Below are positions 9,201-17,644 of a stretch of 64,000 bases of DNA, in pieces. The notes beneath the pieces are model-generated. The model was not told the DNA's origin. It was given only the letters and a program-made list of their open reading frames with translations, and did not search any database. Source of the DNA: JBHELB01 sp041859045. Its GTDB lineage: Bacteria; Hydrogenedentota; Hydrogenedentia; Hydrogenedentales; SLHB01. The stretch spans positions 124,001-188,000 of the forward strand of contig JBHELB010000057.1 in assembly GCA_041859045.1 (NCBI GenBank), written 5' to 3'. Position 1 is the first letter of the stretch, and each line of letters opens with the position of its first letter. The translations under genes and the position numbers were made by a program.

Positions 9201-12017
9201 GGACGCTACAATTATTTGAGTCCTTCGGTCACAAATGCGTTGGGGTATCAGATCGAAAAACTAATTGGACAAGTGGCCTTTACCCTCGTTCACCCCGACG
9301 ATCTCGATCGGGTACAGGAGGATTTCCGCCGCGCCGTGACGATGGGATCGGCAACATCAGTATTCCGATGCCGCCACGCCGATGGCCACTATCTTTGGAT
9401 GGAGGCTTCCGGCAAGGCCGCCCGCGACGCATCGGGCGAAGTCACCGCCATTGTCGTGGGCTGGCGCGATATTGACGAACGGAAAAAGAGCGAGGAGAAC
9501 CTGGCGCGGATCAATGAATGTTTCCTTCGCTTTGGGCCAAATCCCGAGGAGAATATCCAGAGACTTACTGCGTTGTGCGGCCAGGTGCTGGATGCCGACT
9601 ACGCGCTGTATACGCGTGGGAGGGGGGGCGCCGGCGCGCTGCATGCGTGGATGAATTCGCCCAGACTTCCGGAGTGTGATGAGACCTCGGGCGATATGTG
9701 CTACCGCATGGTCGAGTCCGATGCGGACCTCCCCGTTTTGCTTCGACACCTTCCGGAGACGGAGTACGCCGCCGCATTTCCGGATATGCAGCGCCTGGAA
9801 CTGCATACGCTTTTGGGTAAGAGCATACGCGTCACCGCGCGGACCGCGGGCGCGCTTGTGGTTCTGTACCGGCGCGATTACGCTCCGGACGAGGCCGAAC
9901 TGCGGCTTCTTGGAATCATCGCTTCCGCTATCGCCACCGAGGAGGATCGGCGTCAGACGTTGGCTCGCTTGCAGCAGGCCAAGGAACAGGCCGAGGCGAT
10001 GAATCAGCAGCTCGAGGCCGCGATTGCTCAGGCCAATCAGATGGCGATGGAGGCGGAAATCGCGAGCATGGCGAAGAGCGAGTTTTTGGCGAACATGAGC
10101 CACGAAATTCGCACGCCGATGAACGCGGTGCTTGGGATGACCACGCTGTTGCTCGATACGCCGCTCTCGTCCGAGCAACGCGATTTCGCGCAGACAGTCA
10201 ACTCCAGCGCAAACGCGTTGCTGACGATCATCAACGACATTTTGGATTTCTCGAAGATCGAGGCGGGCAAGCTGGAGCTTGAGCGCATCGATTTTGATTT
10301 GAGAACGACTATTGAAGAAATGATGGAGGTTCTGGCGGTCAGGGCGCACGAGAAGAATCTGGAATTCGCGTGCCTCATTCATCATGACGTTCCCTCACGT
10401 CTGCAGGGAGATCCGGGGCGGCTTCGCCAAGTGTTGTTGAATCTGACGGGCAACGCGATCAAATTCACGGAAAAGGGCGAGGTGGTGGTGTCGGCTTCCC
10501 TTATCGAGGAAAGCGAGACCGAAGTGGAGATCCGCTTCGCAGTGACGGATACCGGCATCGGCATTCCCGAACAGGCCATGGAACACCTGTTTCAGTCGTT
10601 TTCGCAAGTGGATAGTTCAACCACGCGGCGGTACGGGGGGACTGGTTTGGGGTTGGCGATCTCGAAGCGTCTGGTTCAGCTCATGGGCGGCGATATAGGC
10701 GTGGAGAGCACAGAGGGAAGCGGTTCATCTTTCTGGTTTACGCTGCCATTTTCCAAGCAACCCGAGGTGCGCGCCGACTGGGCCGTGTCGGAGGATGTGC
10801 GCGGGAAGCGCGTACTGATTGTAGACGATAACGCGGTGAACCGGTATGTCCTTCGCGAGCTACTGCATTCCTGGGGGTGCGTGACCGAGGAGACGTCTGA
10901 AGCGACCAGCGCGTTGGCGGCTTTGGAGAAAGCGCACGCCGCGGGCACGTTGTTTGACGTCGCCTTGGTGGATATGCAGATGCCCGGCATAGATGGGCTG
11001 GAGTTGGGCCGTCGTATTGCCGCGGATGCGCGCTTTGCGCCGGTTGCGTTGATCATGTTGACTTCGCGGGCGATGCGCGGCGATTCGAAGCAGGCCAAGC
11101 AGGCGGGGTTTGAAGCCTATCTGACCAAGCCGGTTCGCTCCGCTCAACTCTACGAGACGCTCTCGTTGGTGCTGGGAGTTCATCGGCAAGCGGTCAAGCA
11201 GGCGCCGCTCATCACGCGGCATGTGGTTCAGGAGATTCGTCGGCACAGCGTCCGTATTCTGCTGGCGGAAGACAACCCAACCAATCAAAAAGTCGCCACG
11301 CTGATTCTGAAGAAATATGGATACCAAGTGACTACGGTTTCCAATGGCGCCGCTGCGGTTGAGGCCATCTCCTGCGAGCCGTTCCATGTGGTTCTGATGG
11401 ACGTGCAGATGCCTGTTATGGACGGGTATGCGGCCGCAGCCGCAATTCGCACCCTTGAGATGGGGACAGTCCGACACACGCGCATTATTGCGATGACCGC
11501 GCATGCGATGGCGGGGGATCGTCAGCGGTGTATCGAGGCCGGTATGGACGACTACGTGGCAAAACCCATCGTTCCCGAGATGTTGATCGCGGCAATCGAG
11601 CGGCAACTCGAGAATCAGGACGTGTCCGTTGAACAGCGGGAGGACGCGCCCACGCCGGAAGCCGTCGTCTCGGGATCGAATCCGGTTTTCGTGCGTGAAT
11701 CCTTACTTGAGCGCTTGGGGGGTGAGGAGAGCATGGTGGCGGAGATTCTCAAACTGTATGTGGAGGACGCGCCGCTTCAACTCACGAGAATACGGCAAGG
11801 GATTGAGCAAGAGAATTTCGAGGAAGTTCATCTCTGCGCGCACAGCCTGAAGGGAGCCAGCGCGAACGTCGGCGCGGAGGCCATGCGGGAAGCCTGTTTG
11901 CGGCTTGAGAGTGCGGCCAAGAGTGGAGGTTCGTCCGAGTTGATGGAATGTCTTGTGGCGGCGGAAGAGCGCTTCACGCTGCTGCGTAGTCACCTCGAGA
12001 ATCTAGGCCTCATCTAA
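6255..12017 (+). CDS. Membrane hybrid sensor histidine kinase, 5 PAS, GAF, two REC, Hpt
   Basis: About 1920 residues. Membrane segments fill residues 1-230; an extracytoplasmic sensing region (about 260-420) is closed by a helix near 430. Five PAS domains follow (starting near 459, 584, 706, 832 and 961), then a GAF-like domain (about 1082-1232), a coiled coil, and HisKA with H1283 in SHEIRTPMN. Next come a HATPase with its G boxes, REC1 (D1573 in VDMQMPG), REC2 (D1716 in MDVQMPV) and a C-terminal Hpt with H1863 (AHSLKGAS). All phosphorelay residues are present, so this is a complete internal relay; no adjacent output regulator is visible. The frame opens at a TTG at 6219. I prefer GTG 6255, whose product starts directly with the membrane domain behind a GGGGGG stretch; GTG 6249 is also possible. 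Confidence 0.93.
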   Translation: MSDYLSSQLDYIFFVYGAAFLVLAACCQVLTRTLPYSPLPWGWLALFGLLHGLNEWLDMLAFSLGDPFAFKVVRTINLVASFVALLEFARLGHKGLEGKTLGRWVLVVAMVLPLTALFHDLTLANVLSRYLVGLPGALWAALVLLLYARSLKPTVPGLFAGAAAFALYGLASGLVVPRMAFPPATFLNHETFLAVVGVPVQLVRGALALMTAFAVWSLGQASSPMSVETQALLGERAWGRWFAAGLVGLFGVGWYYVDNEGQETLLEARAHLAAEANTLVHFMPVSEVKSLQESLARGALDTSGFAYKDLKEQLGRIQTALTACPYVALVFVQDRDKIVAVDSSPDTLDQDAPRGAAKILPAEYLEETARVDTSRFLGSIERDGRRFDVFSAVVRDSDSGAALAQLITHRDAQITSAEANRERLEHIATLMVVVALLIALFLFRARRRETVVRLHQAEQRYRTLVEGSPNTITLYDAKGICRAVNRSGLAMLGLEESQVVGRSCWDIWPVPLQARIRALFEQANGGQRSEWEEEFIRPDGQSLTLQIVLNPVDEQGETRRGVVGIALNVTDRKEARAMERRLIGILDATPDFVGIVDNQGKAIYLNSAARQLLGLAAEGELPRLRLSDFFPRESLRRIVKEAIPFAIRDGVWVGDSAVRVPGKGALPASQVLIAHRDERGEVRYFSTIIRDISARLQAEEILRESEEKYRLLFDSSGEGFFLMSDVLETCNDRLCNILGYSRDELIGRSPIELSPVEQPDGANSLERGEAYANAAKAGQAQSFYWQHLRKDNVLIDCEIVLKRLVLRGETLLLGTMRDVTFQRRAEQALRDSEERFRSISEAAQDAIIMMDNEGCISLWNPAAERIFGYRASEAIGKLLHTLIAPPEMFADFQAAFAQWRNTGTGAAVGGVTELPAVRKGGARLEIELSLSSVRIGGVWNAVGICRDISDRKKAEQALRASETRIRRITDNMLDLIAELDLEGRYNYLSPSVTNALGYQIEKLIGQVAFTLVHPDDLDRVQEDFRRAVTMGSATSVFRCRHADGHYLWMEASGKAARDASGEVTAIVVGWRDIDERKKSEENLARINECFLRFGPNPEENIQRLTALCGQVLDADYALYTRGRGGAGALHAWMNSPRLPECDETSGDMCYRMVESDADLPVLLRHLPETEYAAAFPDMQRLELHTLLGKSIRVTARTAGALVVLYRRDYAPDEAELRLLGIIASAIATEEDRRQTLARLQQAKEQAEAMNQQLEAAIAQANQMAMEAEIASMAKSEFLANMSHEIRTPMNAVLGMTTLLLDTPLSSEQRDFAQTVNSSANALLTIINDILDFSKIEAGKLELERIDFDLRTTIEEMMEVLAVRAHEKNLEFACLIHHDVPSRLQGDPGRLRQVLLNLTGNAIKFTEKGEVVVSASLIEESETEVEIRFAVTDTGIGIPEQAMEHLFQSFSQVDSSTTRRYGGTGLGLAISKRLVQLMGGDIGVESTEGSGSSFWFTLPFSKQPEVRADWAVSEDVRGKRVLIVDDNAVNRYVLRELLHSWGCVTEETSEATSALAALEKAHAAGTLFDVALVDMQMPGIDGLELGRRIAADARFAPVALIMLTSRAMRGDSKQAKQAGFEAYLTKPVRSAQLYETLSLVLGVHRQAVKQAPLITRHVVQEIRRHSVRILLAEDNPTNQKVATLILKKYGYQVTTVSNGAAAVEAISCEPFHVVLMDVQMPVMDGYAAAAAIRTLEMGTVRHTRIIAMTAHAMAGDRQRCIEAGMDDYVAKPIVPEMLIAAIERQLENQDVSVEQREDAPTPEAVVSGSNPVFVRESLLERLGGEESMVAEILKLYVEDAPLQLTRIRQGIEQENFEEVHLCAHSLKGASANVGAEAMREACLRLESAAKSGGSSELMECLVAAEERFTLLRSHLENLGLI

Positions 12018-12123
12018 CTAACGCATTCCAAAATGGCGTGCCCCGCCTTTCTTGCCAACGCACGCCGTTGTGAAAATGCGCAACGCCAAATGGCGACGCT
12101 TCTACTTGAGACGCTCTAGGTTC

Positions 12124-13155
12124 CTAAGGTCTTTCGCCTTTCATCACTGCGTCGAGCACAGGCCACGACCAATTGAGCGTGTCCGTGCCGACGGGCATGC
12201 GGAACCAAACAAGTCCTATGCAGCCCTTCGGTGGCCACTTGTGCAAGCGCGCGACAATTGGCGCGATATCCGCCGGGTCCGCCATCACGCGCCGCACCGA
12301 ACGCGCCGCGCCGCTTCCCTGTGTTGGCCCCTCGGCCGCCAGGCCGGCGAAATCGCCGTGTTCATCGTAGAGAACGGTGTATCCGTAGGTGGGCAAGGCA
12401 ATCGCATAGGGAATTTCGCTTCGGACCGCGCGGCGTACGTAGAACCGGAACGACCACGCGCTGAACAGCGACAACGGATCGCTGATGCGGCGAGGCCGCT
12501 CGAAGCCGTGTACTTGCAGCACGAAATAGTCGATGGTCCCTTTCATCGTCCGGAACGCATCGCCGCGCAGCCAGGCGGGCAACGCGGTTATCGAGAGGCT
12601 TTTCCCTTCTACGGGCATTGTCTCTTTTGCGAGAGCCAGCATCTGGGCATACGTGGACAGTTGAGATGTGGGTGAATCGTAATCGACCTGAAATCCCGCC
12701 ACCTGCGCTCCCGCCGCATTGGCGACGGCAAGCGATTCCCGGAACACATCGGCCAGGGCGTGTCCCCACTGGGATAGTGCTTGAGCATCGAGAGCTACCG
12801 GAAGCGCGCTATTCATGCGAATGACCAGCGTCAAAGGGCGATTCGCCCGTGCCAGAACCATCCAGTCCGGTTCCACCGACTGAAAAGAGTTCGCCCCCGC
12901 GCTGGCGTCGCACACCGCTACGAGCACCAGAAACCCGTCCGCTTTGGACGCCGCTTCCTCAACGGCGAAGGAAACGGCGGGCGTCCAGCGTTGCTGCCAA
13001 ACGTAGAAGCCATTGGTTAGACGCGACGCGTTCTGTTGAACGGCCCACGGTCCTTCACGCCACCAGAGCGCCGTACCTAGCGCGATAGTCCCGATAAGAA
13101 AAAGCAGCCCGCATGAGCCGCTCCACCTCGGTCTTTTTCCAAACATCACCCGCAT
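12124..13155 (-). CDS. DUF3142 family protein, membrane-anchored
   Basis: 343 residues, ATG at 13155 preceded by AGGAGG. One N-terminal membrane helix (about 16-32) or uncleaved signal, then a DUF3142-type body: FYVWQQRWTPAV near residue 50, then VAGFQVDYDSPTSQL around 155, which looks like a (beta/alpha)8-barrel strand with conserved Asp residues. DUF3142 proteins resemble glycoside-hydrolase barrels, but no activity is established. It follows the hydrogenase-like operon on the same strand after about 70 bases, so read-through is possible. Nothing else links it to that complex. Confidence 0.8.
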   Translation of the reverse strand: MRVMFGKRPRWSGSCGLLFLIGTIALGTALWWREGPWAVQQNASRLTNGFYVWQQRWTPAVSFAVEEAASKADGFLVLVAVCDASAGANSFQSVEPDWMVLARANRPLTLVIRMNSALPVALDAQALSQWGHALADVFRESLAVANAAGAQVAGFQVDYDSPTSQLSTYAQMLALAKETMPVEGKSLSITALPAWLRGDAFRTMKGTIDYFVLQVHGFERPRRISDPLSLFSAWSFRFYVRRAVRSEIPYAIALPTYGYTVLYDEHGDFAGLAAEGPTQGSGAARSVRRVMADPADIAPIVARLHKWPPKGCIGLVWFRMPVGTDTLNWSWPVLDAVMKGERP

Positions 13156-13226
13156 TACCCGCCTCCTGAGGTTATTTTGACAGAAGTGGAGGCTTGGGCC
13201 AAAACGGAGGGCATTGGCGAGTCTTC

Positions 13227-13988
13227 TTATTCAGAACCAATACGCCCCAGCAGGCGAAGCAGGCCATCGAGAATCGTGGCGGGGTGCGGCGGGCAGCCTG
13301 GGATAAAGAGATCGACCGGGAGATGGTGCGCTGCGCCGTCGGTGCATTCCGGGTGTCCACGAAAGACGCCACCGCTGATGGCGCAGGCGCCCACTGCGAC
13401 GATGAATTTGGGCGCAGGGATTGCCAGATGGGTCTTCTGGAGACCTTGGAGCATGTTCTGCGTGACGGGGCCGGTCACCACGATGCCGTCGGCGTGGCGT
13501 GGCGAGGCGACAAACTGGATTCCGAAGCGGCTGAGGTCCCACACGACGGTCGAAAGGACGTTGAGATCGGCCTCGCACGCGTTGCAGCCGCCCGCGCTGA
13601 CTTGTCGCAGCTTTAATGAACGGCCAAAGAGGCGACGGCTCTTGGCGTCGAGGGCTTCGGCCAAGGCATATGTTCGTTGGTCTATCTGTAGCGCCTCCCG
13701 TGAGCGCGTCGCCATGCGGTAGTCCTGGGTGAACTGGATGATTCCGGGCGCGCAGGCTTGCGCGCACTCGCCGCAGAAGACGCAGCGGCCGAGGTCCAGC
13801 GATGGAGTGTCGTTCAGCGCGACCGCGCTGGTTGGGCACACTTCCACGCATGCGCCACATTCCGCCGCGCATGTTCCAGACGCTATCTGCGGTCGACCTC
13901 GATAGCGGTCGGGCAAGCTGGGGGGCGTCTTGGGGAAGGCCAAGGTCTGATGGCCTTGGCGGAAACGTTCACGCAGCGTCTTGATCAT
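13227..13988 (-). CDS. Ferredoxin-NuoB/HyfI-like subunit of Ehr-type complex
   Basis: 253 residues combining two parts that are separate in hydrogenase-4. Residues 35-85 form a two-[4Fe-4S] ferredoxin: C40/C44/C47/C51 and C69/C72/C75/C79. Residues about 125-253 are the NuoB/HyfI fold that holds the proximal N2-type cluster, with C135 and C138 in GGCNAC, C202 in VGACA and C232 in PGCPP, all intact. Electrons could therefore pass through this subunit to the large subunit next door. It is the last gene of the operon and starts about ten bases after the large-subunit stop. Confidence 0.9.
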   Translation of the reverse strand: MIKTLRERFRQGHQTLAFPKTPPSLPDRYRGRPQIASGTCAAECGACVEVCPTSAVALNDTPSLDLGRCVFCGECAQACAPGIIQFTQDYRMATRSREALQIDQRTYALAEALDAKSRRLFGRSLKLRQVSAGGCNACEADLNVLSTVVWDLSRFGIQFVASPRHADGIVVTGPVTQNMLQGLQKTHLAIPAPKFIVAVGACAISGGVFRGHPECTDGAAHHLPVDLFIPGCPPHPATILDGLLRLLGRIGSE

Positions 13989-13997
13989 CGACGGCCT

Positions 13998-15515
13998 CTA
14001 CAGATCATGTCCGCAGTAGGACAGGTTGAAGCTCTTGTTGCACAGTGGAAAGTCGGAAATTTGCTGATTGCGCAGCGCAATGGCCAGTCCCATCCAGTTA
14101 TGGAACGACGGATCAACCACTTTATACGCGGTGAAGCGCCCCTCGCCATCGGTGATGGCCGTGTGGCAGATTTCGCCACGCCAGCCTTCCACCATGGCCA
14201 CGGCTATGCGGTTGGGTGGCAGGAGCATGGGGGGCGTACACAAGGGACCTTCGGGTAAGGTTTGTAACTGTTCTCGCACAAACATGACGGAGCGCTGAAT
14301 TTCGAGCCATCGGACCAAGGCCCGCGCAAAGACATCGCCATTTTCCCACGAAATCACAGGAACCTGCGAGAAACGAAAGATGCCGGAGGGAAAATCGCGC
14401 CGTACATCGGCGTCGATTCCACAGGCGCGTGCAGCCGGCCCTACTAACCCTAGACGGAGAGCGTCTTCGCGTGTGAGCGTCCCGGTGCCTTCGAAGCGCG
14501 CCATGGAGGATGCGGAATCAAACAGCAACTCGACCGCGCCGGTTACATCGCGAAAGGTCGCCTCTAGACGGCGCGCCAGCTCCTCGGCCCGCGCGTCTTC
14601 AAGGTCCCATGCGACGCCGCCAGGGCGGACAAGTCCCCGCCCGAAGCGATTGCCGCAGAGGAGGGCGGTCATGTTCAGAAAATCGCCGCGGATGCGCCCG
14701 CAGTAAGATGCCGTGGGCAGAAATCCCACGTCGCCCGCCAGCGCGCCGAGATCGCCGGTGTGGTTGGCGAGACGTTCGAGTTCAAGCGCGATCCCTCGAA
14801 TGGCGTAGGCCCGCGCGGGCACATGCACATCGCCTAACGATTCCAGCAGTTCACAATAGGCCGTCGCATGGCCGATTGACGTATCGCCCGCAAGGGTCTC
14901 CATGTGGTGAATGGAACGCGGGTGCGGTCCGCCGCGCATCGCGCGTTCGACGCCGCGATGCTGATACCCCAGGGCGATTTCGAGATGCAGCACATCTTCC
15001 CCGTGGCACTGAAAGCGGAAGTGGCCAGGCTCGATGATCCCCGCATGAACGGGGCCTACCGCGACCTCGTGCACTTCTTCGCCCTCGACGCGGTAGAAAT
15101 CCGTTACGCATGGCTCGATCGAGGCTGTCGTATCGCGATTCCATGCGTCGTACTCGGGGCGGTAGGATTGGTGATAGCGCACCGGTTTGAGCCAAGGGTG
15201 GCCTTCCGGGCGAATCCCCCATTGTTCGGCGATTTCACGCTCAAACCAATGCGCCTGGGGACAGTCGGGGGTAAGTGCAGGATAGACCTCTCCTGGTTCC
15301 GTAGCCAATACCTCCAGCACGCCGTGCGCGTTGCGGGCGAGGACGGCGTGCAGGCGGAGTGTATTCGCATCCTCAAGATAGCCAAAGAATGAGGAAAGGC
15401 GCGCGCCCTCATCGACTGCTTGCAGCACGGTGTCGCGAAAGGCCTGAACCGGCAGCACAGGAACGTCGTGAATTGCGCCGACGTCTCCATTGGCGAATAG
15501 CAGCGATGCGAACAT
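13998..15515 (-). CDS. NuoCD/HyfG-like large subunit lacking Ni-binding cysteines (Ehr-type)
   Basis: About 505 residues. The N-terminal ~170 residues match the NuoC (30 kDa) part and the rest the NuoD/HyfG large-subunit fold. In group 4 [NiFe] hydrogenases the first Ni ligand pair lies in an ER-x-CG-x-C motif; here the aligned segment is ETLAGDTSIGH (about 206-216), with Ala and Thr in place of both Cys. The C-terminus ends FPLCNKSFNLSYCGHDL, whose two Cys (492 and 501) are nine apart, not CxxC. The protein is therefore very unlikely to bind a NiFe centre. Tandem ATGs at 15518 and 15515 overlap the previous stop; GGGAGG spacing favours 15515. Confidence 0.9.
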   Translation of the reverse strand: MFASLLFANGDVGAIHDVPVLPVQAFRDTVLQAVDEGARLSSFFGYLEDANTLRLHAVLARNAHGVLEVLATEPGEVYPALTPDCPQAHWFEREIAEQWGIRPEGHPWLKPVRYHQSYRPEYDAWNRDTTASIEPCVTDFYRVEGEEVHEVAVGPVHAGIIEPGHFRFQCHGEDVLHLEIALGYQHRGVERAMRGGPHPRSIHHMETLAGDTSIGHATAYCELLESLGDVHVPARAYAIRGIALELERLANHTGDLGALAGDVGFLPTASYCGRIRGDFLNMTALLCGNRFGRGLVRPGGVAWDLEDARAEELARRLEATFRDVTGAVELLFDSASSMARFEGTGTLTREDALRLGLVGPAARACGIDADVRRDFPSGIFRFSQVPVISWENGDVFARALVRWLEIQRSVMFVREQLQTLPEGPLCTPPMLLPPNRIAVAMVEGWRGEICHTAITDGEGRFTAYKVVDPSFHNWMGLAIALRNQQISDFPLCNKSFNLSYCGHDL

Positions 15516-16993
15516 CATGAACCTCCCAAAAGACGGGCCGCTTCGCGTAGCGCGTCGCCCAATGCAGGCGGGATGTAAACGCCCAGCGTGAGCGCGCCCA
15601 GTGCCAAGACGGTGGGAGGACCGATAGCCCACCACGACTCACGCACATTCGTCTGCGGCATGGTATCCGACCGTTCTCCCTGGGCCATCGAAAGAACGCT
15701 TCGGGAAAGGCCGATGAACACGAGGGACAACAGCGCGAGGTAGAGTAATCCGACGCCATAGCGGCCTTGCTCGAGCGCGGCGCGCAGGATGGTCCATTCG
15801 CTCAGGAACGTGCTGAAAGGCGGCGATCCGGCAATCGCGAAGAACCCTGCAAGCCAGAGAAACGAGGATGCAGGCATGACTCGTGATAGTCCGCGAACTT
15901 CGAGCGTGGACTTGCTGCGATAGGCGGCCAGGATGTTTCCCGCTACAAGGAAAAGCAGCGCTTTGGATAATGAGTGACCGACGGTGTGCAGCATTGCGCC
16001 GAACACGCCCACGCCGCCAAGTCCCACGCCCAGGGCAAGAATCCCCATGTGCTCCACGCTCGAATAGGCCAGCAGGCGCTTGTAGTCGGTCTGCTCGAGA
16101 ATAAAGACGGCGGCGACAGCGATGGAGAAGAGTCCGAACGCCACCAGCAACTGTTGCGCAAAGACCTGTTGTCCTGCTCCCACGAAGACCTGCACCATGC
16201 GGAGAATGCCCAGAAACGCGCAGTTGAGCAGCGCGCCGGAGAGAAGGGCTGAGACGAGCGACGGCGCTTCGCTGTGGGCGTCCGGAAGCCAGGTGTGCAA
16301 CGGGGCGAGCCCCATCTTGGTGCCGTATCCGACCAGCAGGAAGATAAACGCCGCTTTGAGCCAGCCGATATCGAGTTGCGCGCCTTGCGCGACGAAATCG
16401 GCAACTCGCATATTTCCCTCCAGGCCGCTGCGCTCGGCCGCCAACGCGAGAAAGAAGATGCCGAGCAGGGCCAGCGCCACGCCGACGGAGCAGATCATGA
16501 GGTATTTCCAAGTCGCCTCAAGCGAACGGCGGTTGCGATGGAAGTAGATCAACGGTGCGCTTGCCAATGTGCTCGATTCGACGGCCACCCACAACAGGCC
16601 GAAGTGCTGACTTACTGTAACGAGCGTCATCGTGCCGAGGAAGAAGAGCAGACAGGCTGTAAACGCGGCTTCCGGAGCATTTGGAAAGAGGAACGCCGTG
16701 TCTTCTTCATGACGCCAGGCGCTGTGCTTTTCGTCGCGTAGAAACTGCACGGCATACACAGAGACCGCGAGGAACAGGGCGCTCGTGATGCTCAAGAACA
16801 CACGGCCGGAGGCATCCAGCGCAAGCCAGCCGTTGAGAAACGAACCGGGTTGGATGTGCCATGTGGCGACGGTGAGGCCCGCGTGAACACAGGCCGTCAA
16901 CAACAACACGCCTCGGCGCGGCGTGTCGGCGCGTAGGAAAAACGCGCCGGCACCGGCAAGTGCGGGCAAAAGAATCAGGGAAAGCAGTAGCAT
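15515..16993 (-). CDS. hyfF: HyfF/NuoN-like proton-translocating membrane subunit
   Basis: 492 residues, almost entirely hydrophobic with about 13-14 predicted helices, matching the MrpD/NuoLMN antiporter-like family. Diagnostic stretches include the TM segment with GYGTKMGLAPLHTWLPDAHSEAP, where Lys and His line the proton path, and a later helix with LLAYSSVEHMGI. HyfF proteins are usually a little over 500 residues. It lies between the HyfE-like and large-subunit genes, with the large-subunit start overlapping its stop, so translation is probably coupled. The symbol is by homology only; the complex is probably not a true hydrogenase. Confidence 0.9.
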   Translation of the reverse strand: MLLLSLILLPALAGAGAFFLRADTPRRGVLLLTACVHAGLTVATWHIQPGSFLNGWLALDASGRVFLSITSALFLAVSVYAVQFLRDEKHSAWRHEEDTAFLFPNAPEAAFTACLLFFLGTMTLVTVSQHFGLLWVAVESSTLASAPLIYFHRNRRSLEATWKYLMICSVGVALALLGIFFLALAAERSGLEGNMRVADFVAQGAQLDIGWLKAAFIFLLVGYGTKMGLAPLHTWLPDAHSEAPSLVSALLSGALLNCAFLGILRMVQVFVGAGQQVFAQQLLVAFGLFSIAVAAVFILEQTDYKRLLAYSSVEHMGILALGVGLGGVGVFGAMLHTVGHSLSKALLFLVAGNILAAYRSKSTLEVRGLSRVMPASSFLWLAGFFAIAGSPPFSTFLSEWTILRAALEQGRYGVGLLYLALLSLVFIGLSRSVLSMAQGERSDTMPQTNVRESWWAIGPPTVLALGALTLGVYIPPALGDALREAARLLGGS

Positions 16994-16995
16994 GG

Positions 16996-17640
16996 CTAAT
17001 CTTTCAGCGCCGATAAACGGCCAGTGTCGAGATCGTCAAATTCGCGGTGAATGTGGAACATGGCAATTCCCATCACCAATACCGCCATAAAAACGTCCAG
17101 CAGCACGCCCATTTCAACCAACAGCGGCGTCTTACGCACAAGCGCCACGCCGAAGACGTACACGCCGTTTTCCATGACCAAATATCCCAGCACCTGGGTG
17201 ATGGCCTTGCGGCGTGCGACGATCAAAAACAGGCCCACAAGGATAAGCGTCAGCGCTGCGGGCACGACGAGCGGCGGCAAGGTCACCGCAGGCATCGGCA
17301 GGCGGCGACCTAACCAGGCCGAGACGCCCAGCATCAGTAGACCAATGACGAGCGACAAGGTGTAACCGACATACGGTTCAACTTCGCGGCGTGCGCCGGT
17401 GTCGCGCAGCACGCGCGACAGCAGCACAGGAAATCCCACGCCACGCAGCAGCGTTCCCGAAACGGCGAGTAGCCAAACGTGGACGGTGAGTTCATGGAAA
17501 TGCGCAAAGACAGTGAAAACCCCTAACAACATTCCTTGGAAAGCGACGCAGCGGATGTACATGTCGAGGCGGCTCGCCCCGAGCATGATAAACGCCGAGA
17601 GCACCAGAAGAACCATGAGCGTATGAAGCCAAATATCCAT
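16996..17640 (-). CDS. hyfE: HyfE-like membrane subunit
   Basis: 214 residues with about six to seven membrane helices. It resembles HyfE, which has an N-terminal region of its own followed by a NuoK-like part (near KAITQVLGYLVMENGVYVFG, with Glu in a helix, residues about 150-170). HyfE of hydrogenase-4 has nearly the same length. The frame opens further upstream at 17679, but GGGAAG before the ATG at 17640 and a hydrophobic start (MDIWLHTLMVL) favour this site. Five bases separate it from the HyfC-like gene. Confidence 0.88.
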   Translation of the reverse strand: MDIWLHTLMVLLVLSAFIMLGASRLDMYIRCVAFQGMLLGVFTVFAHFHELTVHVWLLAVSGTLLRGVGFPVLLSRVLRDTGARREVEPYVGYTLSLVIGLLMLGVSAWLGRRLPMPAVTLPPLVVPAALTLILVGLFLIVARRKAITQVLGYLVMENGVYVFGVALVRKTPLLVEMGVLLDVFMAVLVMGIAMFHIHREFDDLDTGRLSALKD

Positions 17641-17644
17641 TGAT

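Noticed and set aside
9357..10385. 342-codon open frame opposite the hybrid kinase
   Set aside because: The opposite strand encodes PAS, GAF and HisKA domains without interruption; this frame has no family signal.
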